Assembly (NCBI GenBank): GCA_022059125.1
Contig: JAEUWY010000001.1
Coordinates: 806,001 to 870,000 of the forward strand
Length of the DNA stretch: 64,000 nucleotides
From: Corynespora cassiicola
Lineage: Eukaryota > Ascomycota > Dothideomycetes > Pleosporales > Corynesporascaceae
Direction of reading: 5' to 3'
Position numbers and translations under genes: made by a program. Each line of letters begins with the position of its first letter. Position 1 is the first letter of the stretch. The notes beneath the pieces are model-generated. The model had not been told where the DNA came from. It did no database searches and saw nothing but the letters and a program-made list of their open reading frames with translations. This document shows positions 54,427 to 64,000 of the stretch, piece by piece.

Positions 54427-56335
54427 TGGTCAACTTTCGGGTTGCGTATCCTCTAGTTAGGGACAACGATGCAGTTTCAGAGAGATCCGAGGAATGGTGA
54501 AGGAGGAAGTTGGGTGCTCCTTGTAAAGCAGTACACATGGAAGGGTCTTCAGAGGTGACATTGAAGAAACATCACAATGACGATAAATACATTGGAGCGT
54601 TTGGAAGCTTTTCGCAATACGGAAAGCTCACCACCTCGTACGACGTAAATATCACACAGCCAGTTCCTTCCAAGACATGCCATGAGACCTATTTAGTTAT
54701 TCGATTAGCTTTTCTTCCCTCTTGCAAGGACCTATTGTAGGACAATGCATTTGAGGTATGCAGCCAGTGTGGATACCTGGCTATGGGTTTATGATGTAAT
54801 GATGATAGGTGGAAGCGTATCACCCTCTGCCGACGAACCACAAGCGACTTCTTCGTGTCGAACAAGCGAAAAAAAAAGTCGGAAAATTTGGCTGGCAGTG
54901 GAATAGAAGTAAGACGAAGGGTTCCTCAGTATTGCAGAGCCAGCAAAGTGCAACAGAGTTGAACAGTGCATCTCGCGGATCGCTGGCTTTAATTCCTAGA
55001 GGGGATTTCGAAATGGAATATTTAACGGTGGCACTAGAGAAATCCCAGATCCCATGTGCTATTTCTATGGCAATTTGTAGTTCATTAAAGGTAGGGATGT
55101 GTGCATGCTGTTAGTAGGAGGTTCTCCAGAACAGACAAAGTTGACCAAATGCACTACCGGTTGACGCTCCAATGGTCAATGAAAAAAAAAAGGGGGGGGG
55201 GGGGGAGTTACCCTGGTCTTTTCGCGCCGCATATGCACCCATGGATAGGAATACTAGCGTCAATTGTGGCTTGGGATTGTTCACTCACCTCTGGAAGATG
55301 TTCAACATGAATGGGCCATGTATGATGGATATGACTGGTGAAGTAGGGTATAACTAGAAGTCAAGCACATGGTATTTGCATGCACCGTAGCTGTTCTAGT
55401 AAGTGGTTTCATGTGAATGATGTGAGCTGCAGGAATTGCTATGCGCCCTAAAACTTGGAGATACTTTACCAACCATGCCTCGTGGGAGATGCGAAAGAAC
55501 AAAAAAGGCCCTCTAGGGCTCTAATAGAGGTCTAGAACGGGCTCATGTAGATGATTCCGGGGAAACTTGCCAAACTCGGACAGCGGCACTGTGGGGCCTG
55601 CCGTTGGAGGCGGCGGTCCCTGGGTTGGCAGCATGGTGAACCATGAAGGAATGTTGGTCAGTTTCGCATCGAACAATCAGTAAAGAGTCTATATCAAAGC
55701 TAGACCCATGTGGATGGCGGCCCAGTTTCCTCAAACGCACTTGTCGACACGGATTGACACATAATATGCCAAGTCAGTTAGTCCCAAGGCATGAGAGCGG
55801 CCCAGGTACTTGGACAGCGGAGCAACGCATATAGCGTCGGCTAACGGAAAGATCCGCATAGACTTGCGACCTTCGCGTCTGGGCTAACAAATTTGACAGG
55901 TCCACATGTATGGGGGCAGAACGCGCACTTGCTCGCGCAGGCGTGTGGGTAGTAGAGAAGGCGCATGTGGGCAGCACAGCGGCTTGTGCATGATCAAAAG
56001 GCTATCGAAGCTTGTGAGCAGTCAAGTAGTTTACTAGCGAGAGTCGAAAATAAGCATAAAACATGCTCGCATGGAGGACCGCCGGGGTGTGCCGCGTTTG
56101 TCGGGTCAGTCAAGAGGGAACCCGTGTGTCGGTGACTGGATCCGTGGTGCCGTGGCAAGAAAACAAGTCAAAGCAGTGTCATTAAGTCGTAAGGAGTGCA
56201 CCGTGACGCAGACTTCCTGATGTATCGCCTGCGCACCAAACGCCCAAGTCCAAGCAAAACCGCGTCCCATTAGAGTGGCCGGCTGTAGCCAACGCCCAGC
56301 CCCAAACACCTTTCCAAAGCGACTGATTAGAAGCG
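54427..56335. other. 1.9-kb intergenic interval
   Basis: No gene seen. A run of 10 A followed by 14 G lies at 55182-55205. Other sequence is unremarkable. Confidence 0.5.
55192..55205 (+). repeat. Poly-G tract, 14 G, after poly-A
   Basis: Ten A (55182-55191) followed by 14 G with no interruption. Confidence 0.9.
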
Positions 56336-57398
56336 TCATTTGCCGTTGATGGCCTTTGTGGTCTTTGCGAGCATGACCCTGTCCTCGTCGCTCATGTTGT
56401 CGACTTTTTCGACGAGCAGCTTCTTGAGAAACGTGTTCTCCCGCTTGAGGGTCTCGACCTCGCCCTCGAGACGCTTGGTGCGGTCCTGCATCTCTCGACT
56501 CTGCTCGAGCATCTGCTGCTCACGCTGCTTCTTCTTCTGGCGGAAACGGGCCGAGGCGGCTTGGTTCCGCTTGCGCTTGTCCTCGTCGGCATCGAGGACC
56601 ACGGGGTCCTCGCTGGGGGCCGACGAGGCGGTGCTGTCCGGATATGGGGTCTGGTAGGCGTTGGGATTGTAGGTGGTCTGGAGCGGGGAAATGGCGGCCA
56701 GGTCATCGAGACGCGGCGGGCCAGGCTCGTGTGTGAGATGGGGAAGGTGATGGCCGTTCATGGAGCGATCTAGTGTGGGGTATTGGGGCGCTTGAAAGAC
56801 TCATCAGCGGGCATTCAGGCATGGGAATTGCGAATTGGCATAGGAGAAGAGCAGGAGGAAGCACTCGTGGGGTGGGCAGATGGCCGCCGTGGGGTGGGTT
56901 GGGGGAGGTGTTGTGCTGGGGGGAGAGAGCAAGTCACGTGCGATTGCGTGCAATTTAGCGTAATGACGCCAACGGTAAACACGACGGAGGGGACGGGGAT
57001 TCGACGCATGGCGGCCACGAACCGGGGGCGAGCCAGGCCGGGAGGAAGGGCAGAGGAGCGAGAAGGAGACAGAGAAGCGAGGGGGGGAGGATGGCGGAGA
57101 GGACGGCGGGGAGGGGCGTGGGCCATGGCATACCTCTGAAGCCGTCGGGGTGCGGCGCATAGCCAAACTGCGGGCTCGCGGAGAAGGGATCGTGGGCGGG
57201 CTCCAGCGGCGCATGCTGGGTCGACGAGGCGTTGGCAGAGGAGCGGCTGGCATGGGCGCGGTTGTACCACTCGGCGGCATCCAGCAGACCTGGGTCTACC
57301 AGCGGGCTGAAGTCATCAAGTCCAGACAAACTCAGACTGGCAGACACGGCGGTGAAGGTCGGCGCTCCAGAGCTTTGCTGGGAATGGTACGGTGACAT
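56336..57398 (-). CDS. bZIP transcription factor, CYS3/MetR-like
   Basis: Two exons, 57134-57398 and 56336-56769, giving 232 residues. The 364-bp intron is long for this window; splicing joins HPDGFR to DRSMNGHHLPH. The basic region DEDKRKRNQAASARFRQKKKQREQQ carries the bZIP DNA-contact pattern N-x2-A-A-S-x-R-F. The zipper follows with heptad leucines (MLEQSREMQDRTKRLEGEVETLKRENTFLKKLLVEKV). This basic region is closest to Neurospora CYS3 and Aspergillus MetR, activators of sulphur-assimilation genes, but other bZIPs share much of it. The N-terminus is Ser/Pro-rich. A regulatory role in sulphur metabolism is therefore likely but not proven. Confidence 0.85.
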
Positions 57399-59986
57399 TA
57401 CTCTCCATCAGCATGGGCGTTGTGGACATGCGGCCTGGTCGGGGAGGGAGGCTGGCGGTGTTGAGGAGAGATGCAGTCGGCGGTCGGACCGGTTGGCGAG
57501 AGGTGAGGTGTAGGAGGTAGGGTCGGTAGTCGGTGGCAGCAGGAGCAGTCGGGGCAGCAGACGAGGAAGACTCGAGGAGCCCAGCCCTCTATAAGAGGCC
57601 CCCGGACGGCGGCCGTGAATTTTCGCATGCTCCAGCGCGGCCAGCGCCATTCACGGCCGCTGCGCCCACGACCCTCACCACCACACGGCGGCGGCCAGCC
57701 CGAGCCCGAGCCCGCTCCCCACTCTGCCCACGCCCGAGGGATCTGCTGCAGGCGTCCCGGCCTGCAGCCTCGCTCTCTCTCGCTCTCTTGCACGGTTCGC
57801 AGCGAGAAAGCCGCCGCTGTGCCATGCCGGGCCCCGGGGCTAGCCAGCTCGAGCACCCACGCGTATCCACTGCCACCAGTGCTGCCCGGTTTGCTCCATG
57901 GGAGCCCCTCTTGCTGCCCGCCGTCGACGGGGGACCGGTGGGCGGCGGGCCACGGAGACCGGCTGGCACTCACTCGTCGTCGACGCCCTGGTGCTCCTGG
58001 TCAGGTCCGCGCCCGTGTGAGCTCTCCCCCACGCCCTTCGTCCGTCGTACGTAACCGCGCCTGGCCATCGCATGCAGCATTTCCTCTTCGAGTCCCTCTG
58101 CCCAGCTGGGGCCAATCACGCCGGCCATGAGCTGGATTAGCAGCCAGCACTGGCTCCCCCAGCATCATCCATGCCCCTACGCTGCGAAGCCCCAGGGCGG
58201 CCGCTAGCGAGGGCCCACCCACCCTATGGTGTGATATTACACCACCGCCGCCCGCCATCGATTTCGTCCCTTCTGTCTCCTAGGCACACGCTCCATGGGA
58301 CCCGGCAACAGTAGTAGGTGCGTGGGAGCAGTACCCACGCGAGTGAATGCTGGAGCTCCAGGCCCTGTTGGCCGTCACCGTGGGCCGGTTTGGCTGTAGG
58401 CTTCTTAACAGAGCCTGCTAAGGACGAGCATGGGCTGGCCCAGGTCCACTCGCACACGTGACGGCGTCCACCATTTCCTCTGCCTGGCCACCCACCCAGC
58501 GAACCCAAGCATGCTGCATGCAACCAAGTATCCGAGCATGCAAGCCCATTACTGGCGGCCACCGTGGGGGGGGGCATGCAGCCCACCCAACCCATGCCGT
58601 CTCAAAACACAACCGACGGACATGGCCGAGTCAAGCATCCACGTCGTCGTCTGCCAGCCCACGTTGCCCATGCCCAAGCACGCCATCTGTACACCGCGCC
58701 CTTGGAGTCTTCTCCTGGGGCCCAGGGAAAACACACACATACATACTTCTCACTACCTTTGGCCATATCCTGACTCCAACTCCATCACTCTTCTCGCTCC
58801 AGATCCTTCACTTCTGTGCCTCGTCAGAGTCATCCCAGGCTGGCCCGTCTCTCTGCTTCCCGTCGCCACCTTCGCCCGTGGGCCACAGGCCCGCTGTGCT
58901 TCAATCGCCCAAGTCTTTTCCGCAGAGGGCAACTCTTCCCTCTCCCCACCCCCTCGAGAGAGGTCAGGGGCACAGGTCGACGTGGCACCCACTCGGTGCT
59001 GGACGCCAGCCAGGGGAGTAGGGGAATGGCATTGAGCTTTTCGTATTCGAGCGCGCCGTGCCATTCATGACTGCCGCCTTTCGTCCCGTACAACGCAGCC
59101 AAATGTCTCACTCCACTCAGCCTCCCGGCCTGCTGCGATAAAAAGTTAGGCTAGGTTTGCCACTGCCAGAACTTTCTCTCCGCTTCCCACTCAGGGGCTA
59201 GCCTTTTCTATTGCCGCCCGACCACTAGAGCCCACGGCTCTGCCAGTTGCTAGTGTATGGCCTGTCCCGCGCGCCCAGCTCCGATGTACGGCTGAGAAAG
59301 GATGGCGGCTTCAGCAAAATCTTTCTCAGTGTCGCACGCAGTCTCTTGATGCATCACAGCAGTATCCTCGGCTCCAACTCGCTTGGAGCGAAAGGAAAAG
59401 TCACACCCAAATACCAGTGCGTGCCTTCTTTCTCTTTCAAAATCTCCTTGTGAATGGGATGTCCGCCTCGGCCATGTGCTTCGCTCGCTGATAGAATCTT
59501 CACGGTCTAGATTCAGGGCCAATAAACAACACCAGCACACCCATTAATGCGGCCGGTCTATTCTTAATAATTCATCCTTCAACCCCAAGGGACCATTATT
59601 GTGCCACACGCTTCGGCAACGAGGACGCCTCGGCAACGTTCGATTTCTCGCCCATTTGATCCCAGTCTCATCAATGCCGTGAAATTTTTCTTATCCCGGG
59701 CTAATGTAATGCAAATCACAGTGCATGTCGGTGGAACCTTTGCGATACTTGGTTCTAATTGGCTCCCTCGACGGAATCCACAAGCCGGAAAATAGACCAA
59801 CCCCCTGGCAAGCACGACATCGCCCTTGTCCCGCTGTACCTGCATACCGATTATTTGGTCCAGCAGTGGCTAGGATCAGATAGAGTTTGGTCTTGCGTTG
59901 TTTTGATCAGAACATGGCCAAGCATAGCGGACCGCAAGGATTGCCATTAGATCCTACGCTAGAAAAAGGAACTTTCCAGCCCTTTC
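57399..59986. other. Long GC-rich upstream region of the bZIP gene
   Basis: 2.59 kb without a supported gene. Open frames on both strands to about 200 codons overlap each other and have low-complexity Pro/Ser/Arg/His composition, typical of GC-rich leaders. It probably contains the bZIP promoter and a long 5' leader; upstream ORFs are possible but not shown. A CTCTCTCTCGCTCTCT tract lies at 57774-57789, and 9 consecutive G at 58566-58574. Confidence 0.45.
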
Positions 59987-60934
59987 TCATAGTCTAGTTG
60001 ACCTAACAGAGGGCATTTCCCTGTCCAGAAAGTCATTGACAAGCCTCGAAAATTCAGAAGCATACTGGTACAGAAACGCATGGCCCGAGTCGGGATAGAG
60101 ATGCAGTTGAGCGTTCGCGTTGGCCAGCTGTTTCCACATCAAGATACTGTTCTCAGTTGGAAAAAGTACATCGTCGCTTCCTGCTTGGATTTAGCCCACT
60201 CTCCTTGGCATTCGACAATGTAACTGACCATTCGCGATCAACGTGGGCATCGTAAGTTCGTGGAATCTACTATAGGACCCATCTCCGGCTCTTTTCGGAT
60301 CCTGGAAATCCAACGATGCCATGCCCTGCCTCTTGGCCTTTTCGACATCCACATAGTCGGTCCTTCCTGGTCTTGAGGTGTGAATACGCTGGAACGATGC
60401 CCTTCCTGCAGCCTGGCTCCTCTCTGAAGGCCCAAAAAAGCTGATCAGGAATGCCTCCAACTGCTCTTCATAGGTCCTAGCAAATCGAAGCTTGTTATAT
60501 GGCGAAATATCATCTAGCAACACCACGCCTTCGCCTGCACTCGGTATAGTTCCCGCCAGAATCAGCCTCCGGATCATGCCCTTGGGGGCATTCAGAGCAA
60601 TCATTTGCGCCGTGCATCCACCCATTGAGAATCCTAGGAGATCAATCTGCTTCAGACCAATTGCTATCAGGAAATCTACCACAACCTGCGCCCAGCCCGC
60701 GAAAGTGGTAGGAATATCGCCTTCGGATCGACCAACACCTGCACTGTCGAGGATGACGACTGTTCGGCGTGCCGCGAGTGGGTTCACGAATGCGGGATCC
60801 CAGTGGTCCATGGTTCCGCGGAAGTGTATGTGCATGAACAACGGGATCCGGTCCGTGAGACCGAAGCGCCGGTATGCATATTTGATGCCTTTGATCGTGA
60901 TGAAGAGATCTCGAGCTGCTTCATAAGAGGCCAT
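59987..60934 (-). CDS. Alpha/beta-hydrolase
   Basis: Two exons, 60229-60934 and 59987-60180, with a 48-bp intron, giving 299 residues. The fold markers and the catalytic triad are visible once spliced: VVILDSAGVGRSEG, LLGFSMGGCTAQM (nucleophile elbow G-x-S-x-G), NGSDDVLFP (acid) and DSGHAFLYQY (His). The intron splits the acid motif; without splicing the frame ends just after LIANG and lacks the His. The N-terminal stretch KGIKYAYRRFG...IPLFMHIHFRGTMDHWDP resembles epoxide-hydrolase/haloperoxidase-like esterases with an oxyanion-hole HFRG. No signal peptide, so cytosolic. Substrate unknown. Confidence 0.9.
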
Positions 60935-61275
60935 TGCATCAATGGCCAGTCCGGTTATGCCTTGCTTATACCGATATATTGGCCGTCGGCTAACAACACA
61001 GAGAAACGTATATGCGATGTTGGGCAGGGCGAGGGGTATGTCTTATAAATCCTACAGTTGGATGGGTAAGTAAGTATTAGTGATACTCGTGGTGACATGC
61101 GGGCATGACCTCGGATATCTTACGTGAGACCGAGGCTCGTTTGCGTTTCGGGTTAGTCTACAGGTCTATGGTTGATGCTTTTCTGCTCATTACGAAACTG
61201 CGACCAGAAATGGCTACCGGCGATAATCATCAAAGAAGGACTCGAATGAAAGATGTCTTGACACATTTGACTGCG
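60935..61275. other. Intergenic spacer
   Basis: 341 bp between the hydrolase start and the next gene's 3' end. Nothing recognised. Confidence 0.5.
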
Positions 61276-62385
61276 CTAGATTGTCAGTCGCATTGTGACA
61301 CGGACACCGAAGACATGGTTTTCCCATCCTCGTCTCTGTGAACAGTTAATACATGCCCTAACCGTATGGTCTACCAGGTCACTCACCTTCGCCCTCGCCC
61401 ACACAATTATAATGTCATCGCTTCTTAGCGCATCGACGAAACCTTCACCATACCCTGATCCCTCATCTCCCTCCCAGCGAGGGTTGGCTTGGGATCCCCA
61501 GACAACGCGGTATCGCTTCACCATCTCTCCATCAAAGATGGACTTGAACCTTCCAACCAAGTTCCCCTGCAGGTACCAGGAATGCCTGCCTTCGTCTGTC
61601 TCTTTGTACATATTTTCGGCTTCTTTCAAAGCAGAATAGATCAGGGGCGGATTGTTGTGCTGTCTGTCCAATGCACGCGGCGCTTCCATGCTGTCGACGA
61701 GTTCTTGGAACATTGGCTGGTTCCAAGATACTATTGTCATTTCTTGACAATGAAGCCTCTGCGTCTCCATCTCTTTCGAGGGTCTAGGTGCCATGTTCCA
61801 GCCTTGGGTAAGCATATACCAGTGGCGGGCCTCTTCAACACTAGCGAAGGGATGCAGGTCTATGGCTTTGAAAAGGCTGTCATGGGGGGTCCTTCTGGGG
61901 CCTTGGTGGCGTCTCACAATAGAAGCTTCAAACCAAGAAGATGTATTGTATGTGTCTTTGGTGTTCTCAGTAGTCCAACCCTGGTCGTGGCTAACAATTA
62001 GAAACTCGATTTCGCGCAGGCTGCCCTGCTCATTGCCTCGCGGCAGCCAGACATTTCGGAGGTCAATAGCCTTATATGGGTGTGCCGCAGAGAACTCGAT
62101 GGACCAGTTTTCATCAATGAGTGGGTAATATCGCGAGCTTTCATGAGTGACTTCCCGCCAGTAACGCGCGTGATCAAGAACGATTAGGACTAATTCGGTA
62201 GGCAGGCCAAGGAGCTGGAGAATTCTACGCACGACGACGATATCACCTCTTCCAGGAACAAATGGCATGGTTCTGAAGGGGCCTGTTTTCCAAGAAGTTA
62301 TGCGAAGTATTTTGGGTGCGTATCGATGATGATGCGTGGAGACTTTGAAGCAGAGCCCCGCCATTAAGTCCAAGGCGTTCGCCAA
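61276..62385 (-). CDS. Uncharacterised fungal protein
   Basis: Two exons, 61387-62385 and 61276-61335, with a 51-bp intron, giving 352 residues. The intron length is a multiple of three, so the unspliced frame is also open. Splicing is preferred because it has GTGAGT, a TTAACTG branch-like site and TTCACAG, and restores the family ending IIIVWARAKRRGWENHV. The N-terminus has an F-box-like LGLPTELVLIVLDHARYW. The rest (ENWSIEFSAAHPY, LREIEFLIVSHDQGW, WFEASIVRR, VRWGSQANPRWEGDEGSG-type sequence) follows a conserved family of unknown function in moulds. No signal peptide or membrane helix. A later ATG (62268) is an alternative start. Confidence 0.7.
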   Translation of the reverse strand: MANALDLMAGLCFKVSTHHHRYAPKILRITSWKTGPFRTMPFVPGRGDIVVVRRILQLLGLPTELVLIVLDHARYWREVTHESSRYYPLIDENWSIEFSAAHPYKAIDLRNVWLPRGNEQGSLREIEFLIVSHDQGWTTENTKDTYNTSSWFEASIVRRHQGPRRTPHDSLFKAIDLHPFASVEEARHWYMLTQGWNMAPRPSKEMETQRLHCQEMTIVSWNQPMFQELVDSMEAPRALDRQHNNPPLIYSALKEAENMYKETDEGRHSWYLQGNLVGRFKSIFDGEMVKRYRVVWGSQANPRWEGDEGSGYGEGFVDALRSDDIIIVWARAKVSDLVDHTVRACINCSQRRGWENHVFGVRVTMRLTI

Positions 62386-63159
62386 GTCACACTAGCTACC
62401 TAAAGACTAGCGGTGAACCACACCGAGGTAGGGAGGCAATTTGAAACCTCCAGTGCAGGCAATCTGACTCCGCACTCATTGGTCCACACAGTCCTTCAAT
62501 GCAACGTGCTTCCTTATCATGCCCTTCTAATTTATTTCAGATATTGAGCCTTCAGACGAACTCCGATCCGATCAACTGCAGTCGTGCTCATCATGTATGT
62601 TGCCAGCTGACTAGCGGACACAGGTTCATGCTTGAGATAACGAAGACATATCAACTGTAGGTAATGATTGAAGTCAGAAGCAAGAAGACAAAGAATTAGC
62701 TTGATTACTCCTCAAAGCGTCAGAATCTATATGTTGTAATTCCAGTTGTCTCCAAGTCACAGAAGCCGTAATACCCACTACACAGCTTCTTAGAGGCCAG
62801 TTCCCACCTTTCTAGTTAATCTCTCCTAGTATTCAAAGGCACCAAGGCTGTCACCAATGAAGCTCCTCTATTTGATTAGCTTGAACATAAGACTATCCGG
62901 TGCTCTGCTTATAGAGTAGAAAGGAGCTTTTATCAAGCATAATGAGTGTATACATATTTACAACGTCTGTAACGATCGCCCTACAACTATTTACAGGAAA
63001 TACAGCTATCAGAATCCTATGATACGACTTTCCCCTCGAAATACATCCTATGTGCCTTATTCCTGCTTGGAGTGACTGGTCCTGGTATCCAGCTTAGTTC
63101 GAGTTTGGACATCTTGGACAGCTTGGACAAGGAATTCCCAGAGCACAAAGGCTACTAGT
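62386..63159. other. AT-rich intergenic, no gene seen
   Basis: 774 bp between the uncharacterised gene and the pectate lyase 3' end. Nothing recognised. Confidence 0.5.
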
Positions 63160-64000
63160 TTAACGCGGACCAGCGCATCTCTCAACAAGAGCGGGCAGAT
63201 CGTCCGCGTTATCAACAGAGAAGTCGTATGGAGGGTTGAAAGGCTCGGCACTGTGCGCGTTGTGGCCTTCGGCATCCTTGTCTCCAAATCTTCCCACGTG
63301 TCTATCGCCGCTAACGTTGTCGTAGACGTTGTCTGAAGCTTCCGAATACGCGTAAACGTCGTACATGAACTGGTGAGGGTTCTTGACTCCTTTAAAGTAG
63401 TTGCTCTGGATCAGGACAGAGCCGTATGAACCGAATCCGATGCAGTAGGAGTTGCCAGCCGAATCGAAGAAGTTGTTGTAAATGTGAGCCTCGCCGTACA
63501 TGACACGAGGCATGCGCTGATCGACGTTTTCGGCCCACCAGTTGTGGTGGTAAGTAACCCTGAGCTTCCCTTCGTCGTTGGGCTGGGTACCGCCACCAGA
63601 GCTGACGAGACTTGCAAGGCGATGATCGGCAGACCCGCTGCTGTACCAGAATTTACACCAGGAGACGGTCTGGTAGTCGGACTCTTTGGTGATGTCAAGC
63701 AGACCATCTGCGGCGTCAAAGACGTTGAGATGATCGTACCAGATGTGGTCCGACCTTGTACTTGCGAGCGCATCTGCAGCCTCACCGGCTTCAACATTGA
63801 GGTTCTTGATGATGACGTTCGAGACACGATCCATTGCGAATCCTCCAATGATTCCCGAGTTGGCATCTTCTCCTCTGATGGTTTTGTCGCTTGAGACCTG
63901 AACCACGCCTTGGGTATCAATCGTGCCTTGGATGACGATGACTGCTGGGCCTGAAGCCTCTGCAGCAGCCCGCAAGTCTTCGTTGTTACTAACAACGACA
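63160..64000 (-). CDS. Pectate lyase (PL1 family), 5' end beyond window
   Basis: Secreted Ca2+-dependent enzyme that cleaves polygalacturonate by beta-elimination. The visible 279 codons (plus the stop) are open to the window edge; the start and signal peptide lie outside. The parallel beta-helix is clear: VIVIQGTIDTQGVVQV, SDKTIRGEDANSGIIGGF, VIIKNLNVEAGEAADAL, DHIWYDHLNVFDAADGLLDITKESDYQTVSWCKFW (Ca-binding Asp/Glu region), RVTYHHNWWAENVDQRMPRVMYGEAHIYNNFF (catalytic Arg context) and NSYCIGFGSYGSVLIQSNYF. It ends in a Cys-containing tail (VERCAGPR). No break is seen. Confidence 0.9.
   Translation of the reverse strand, partial: VVVSNNEDLRAAAEASGPAVIVIQGTIDTQGVVQVSSDKTIRGEDANSGIIGGFAMDRVSNVIIKNLNVEAGEAADALASTRSDHIWYDHLNVFDAADGLLDITKESDYQTVSWCKFWYSSGSADHRLASLVSSGGGTQPNDEGKLRVTYHHNWWAENVDQRMPRVMYGEAHIYNNFFDSAGNSYCIGFGSYGSVLIQSNYFKGVKNPHQFMYDVYAYSEASDNVYDNVSGDRHVGRFGDKDAEGHNAHSAEPFNPPYDFSVDNADDLPALVERCAGPR

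Noticed and set aside
57398..59035. Frames of 120-200 codons on both strands upstream of the bZIP gene
   Set aside because: Low-complexity composition of GC-rich DNA, mutually overlapping, no splice or domain support.

Overview
The window is nuclear DNA of a filamentous ascomycete (Pezizomycotina). Genes are split by short GT-AG introns, mostly 48-63 bp with a few of 100-364 bp, on both strands, with no operon logic. The protein families are typical of moulds: RGS receptor, CENP-A, Derlin, CYS3/MetR-like bZIP, galactose oxidase, S10 carboxypeptidase and pectate lyase. The very short introns suggest Dothideomycetes, but that is only an inference. No rRNA, tRNA, CRISPR array or intact transposon was recognised. 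Exon joins were worked out by hand from splice signals and reading frame, and total lengths were checked to be divisible by three.

Layout. 1-3433 is gene-free, with degenerate tandem repeats. 3434-5274 (-) is a seven-helix RGS protein. 5275-8879 is gene-poor and holds a possible coding remnant. 8880-10129 (+) is an unknown secreted protein. 10527-12038 (-) is a decayed MFS drug transporter carrying a GAA/GGA microsatellite. 13066-16854 holds a divergent pair: lysophospholipid acyltransferase ALE1 (-) and spliceosomal cyclophilin CWC27 (+). 17622-19413 (+) is a membrane, F-box-like and Cys-rich protein. 19867-22093 is a head-to-head pair of related small basic proteins. Then come an SDR (-), an S1/P1 nuclease (-), a Derlin (-) and the centromeric histone H3 CENP-A (+).

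28626-30803 (+) is a GMC oxidoreductase, followed by a GPI-type serine carboxypeptidase (-), an F-box protein (-), an unknown protein (-) and a galactose oxidase with two N-terminal discoidin domains (-). A 4.5-kb gene desert follows. After it are a giant ankyrin/CorA-like protein (-), an aspartic-protease-like protein (+) and a UPF0303/HbpS-like protein (-). 52156-54426 holds two neighbouring broken genes: an O-methyltransferase (+) with a large internal deletion, frameshifts and a stop, and a formate/nitrite transporter (-) with one in-frame stop. The right end has a CYS3/MetR-like bZIP (-) with a long upstream region, an alpha/beta hydrolase (-), an uncharacterised fungal protein (-) and a pectate lyase (-) cut by the window edge.

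The genes do not form one pathway. Secreted degradative enzymes (nuclease, carboxypeptidase, galactose oxidase, pectate lyase, GMC oxidase) are scattered among housekeeping genes (ALE1, CWC27, Derlin, CENP-A). I found no clearly new multi-gene system. The most unusual items are the three decayed genes (two retaining W-to-stop or Q-to-stop changes compatible with RIP), the tandem-discoidin galactose oxidase, the related head-to-head pair and the unknown secreted protein.
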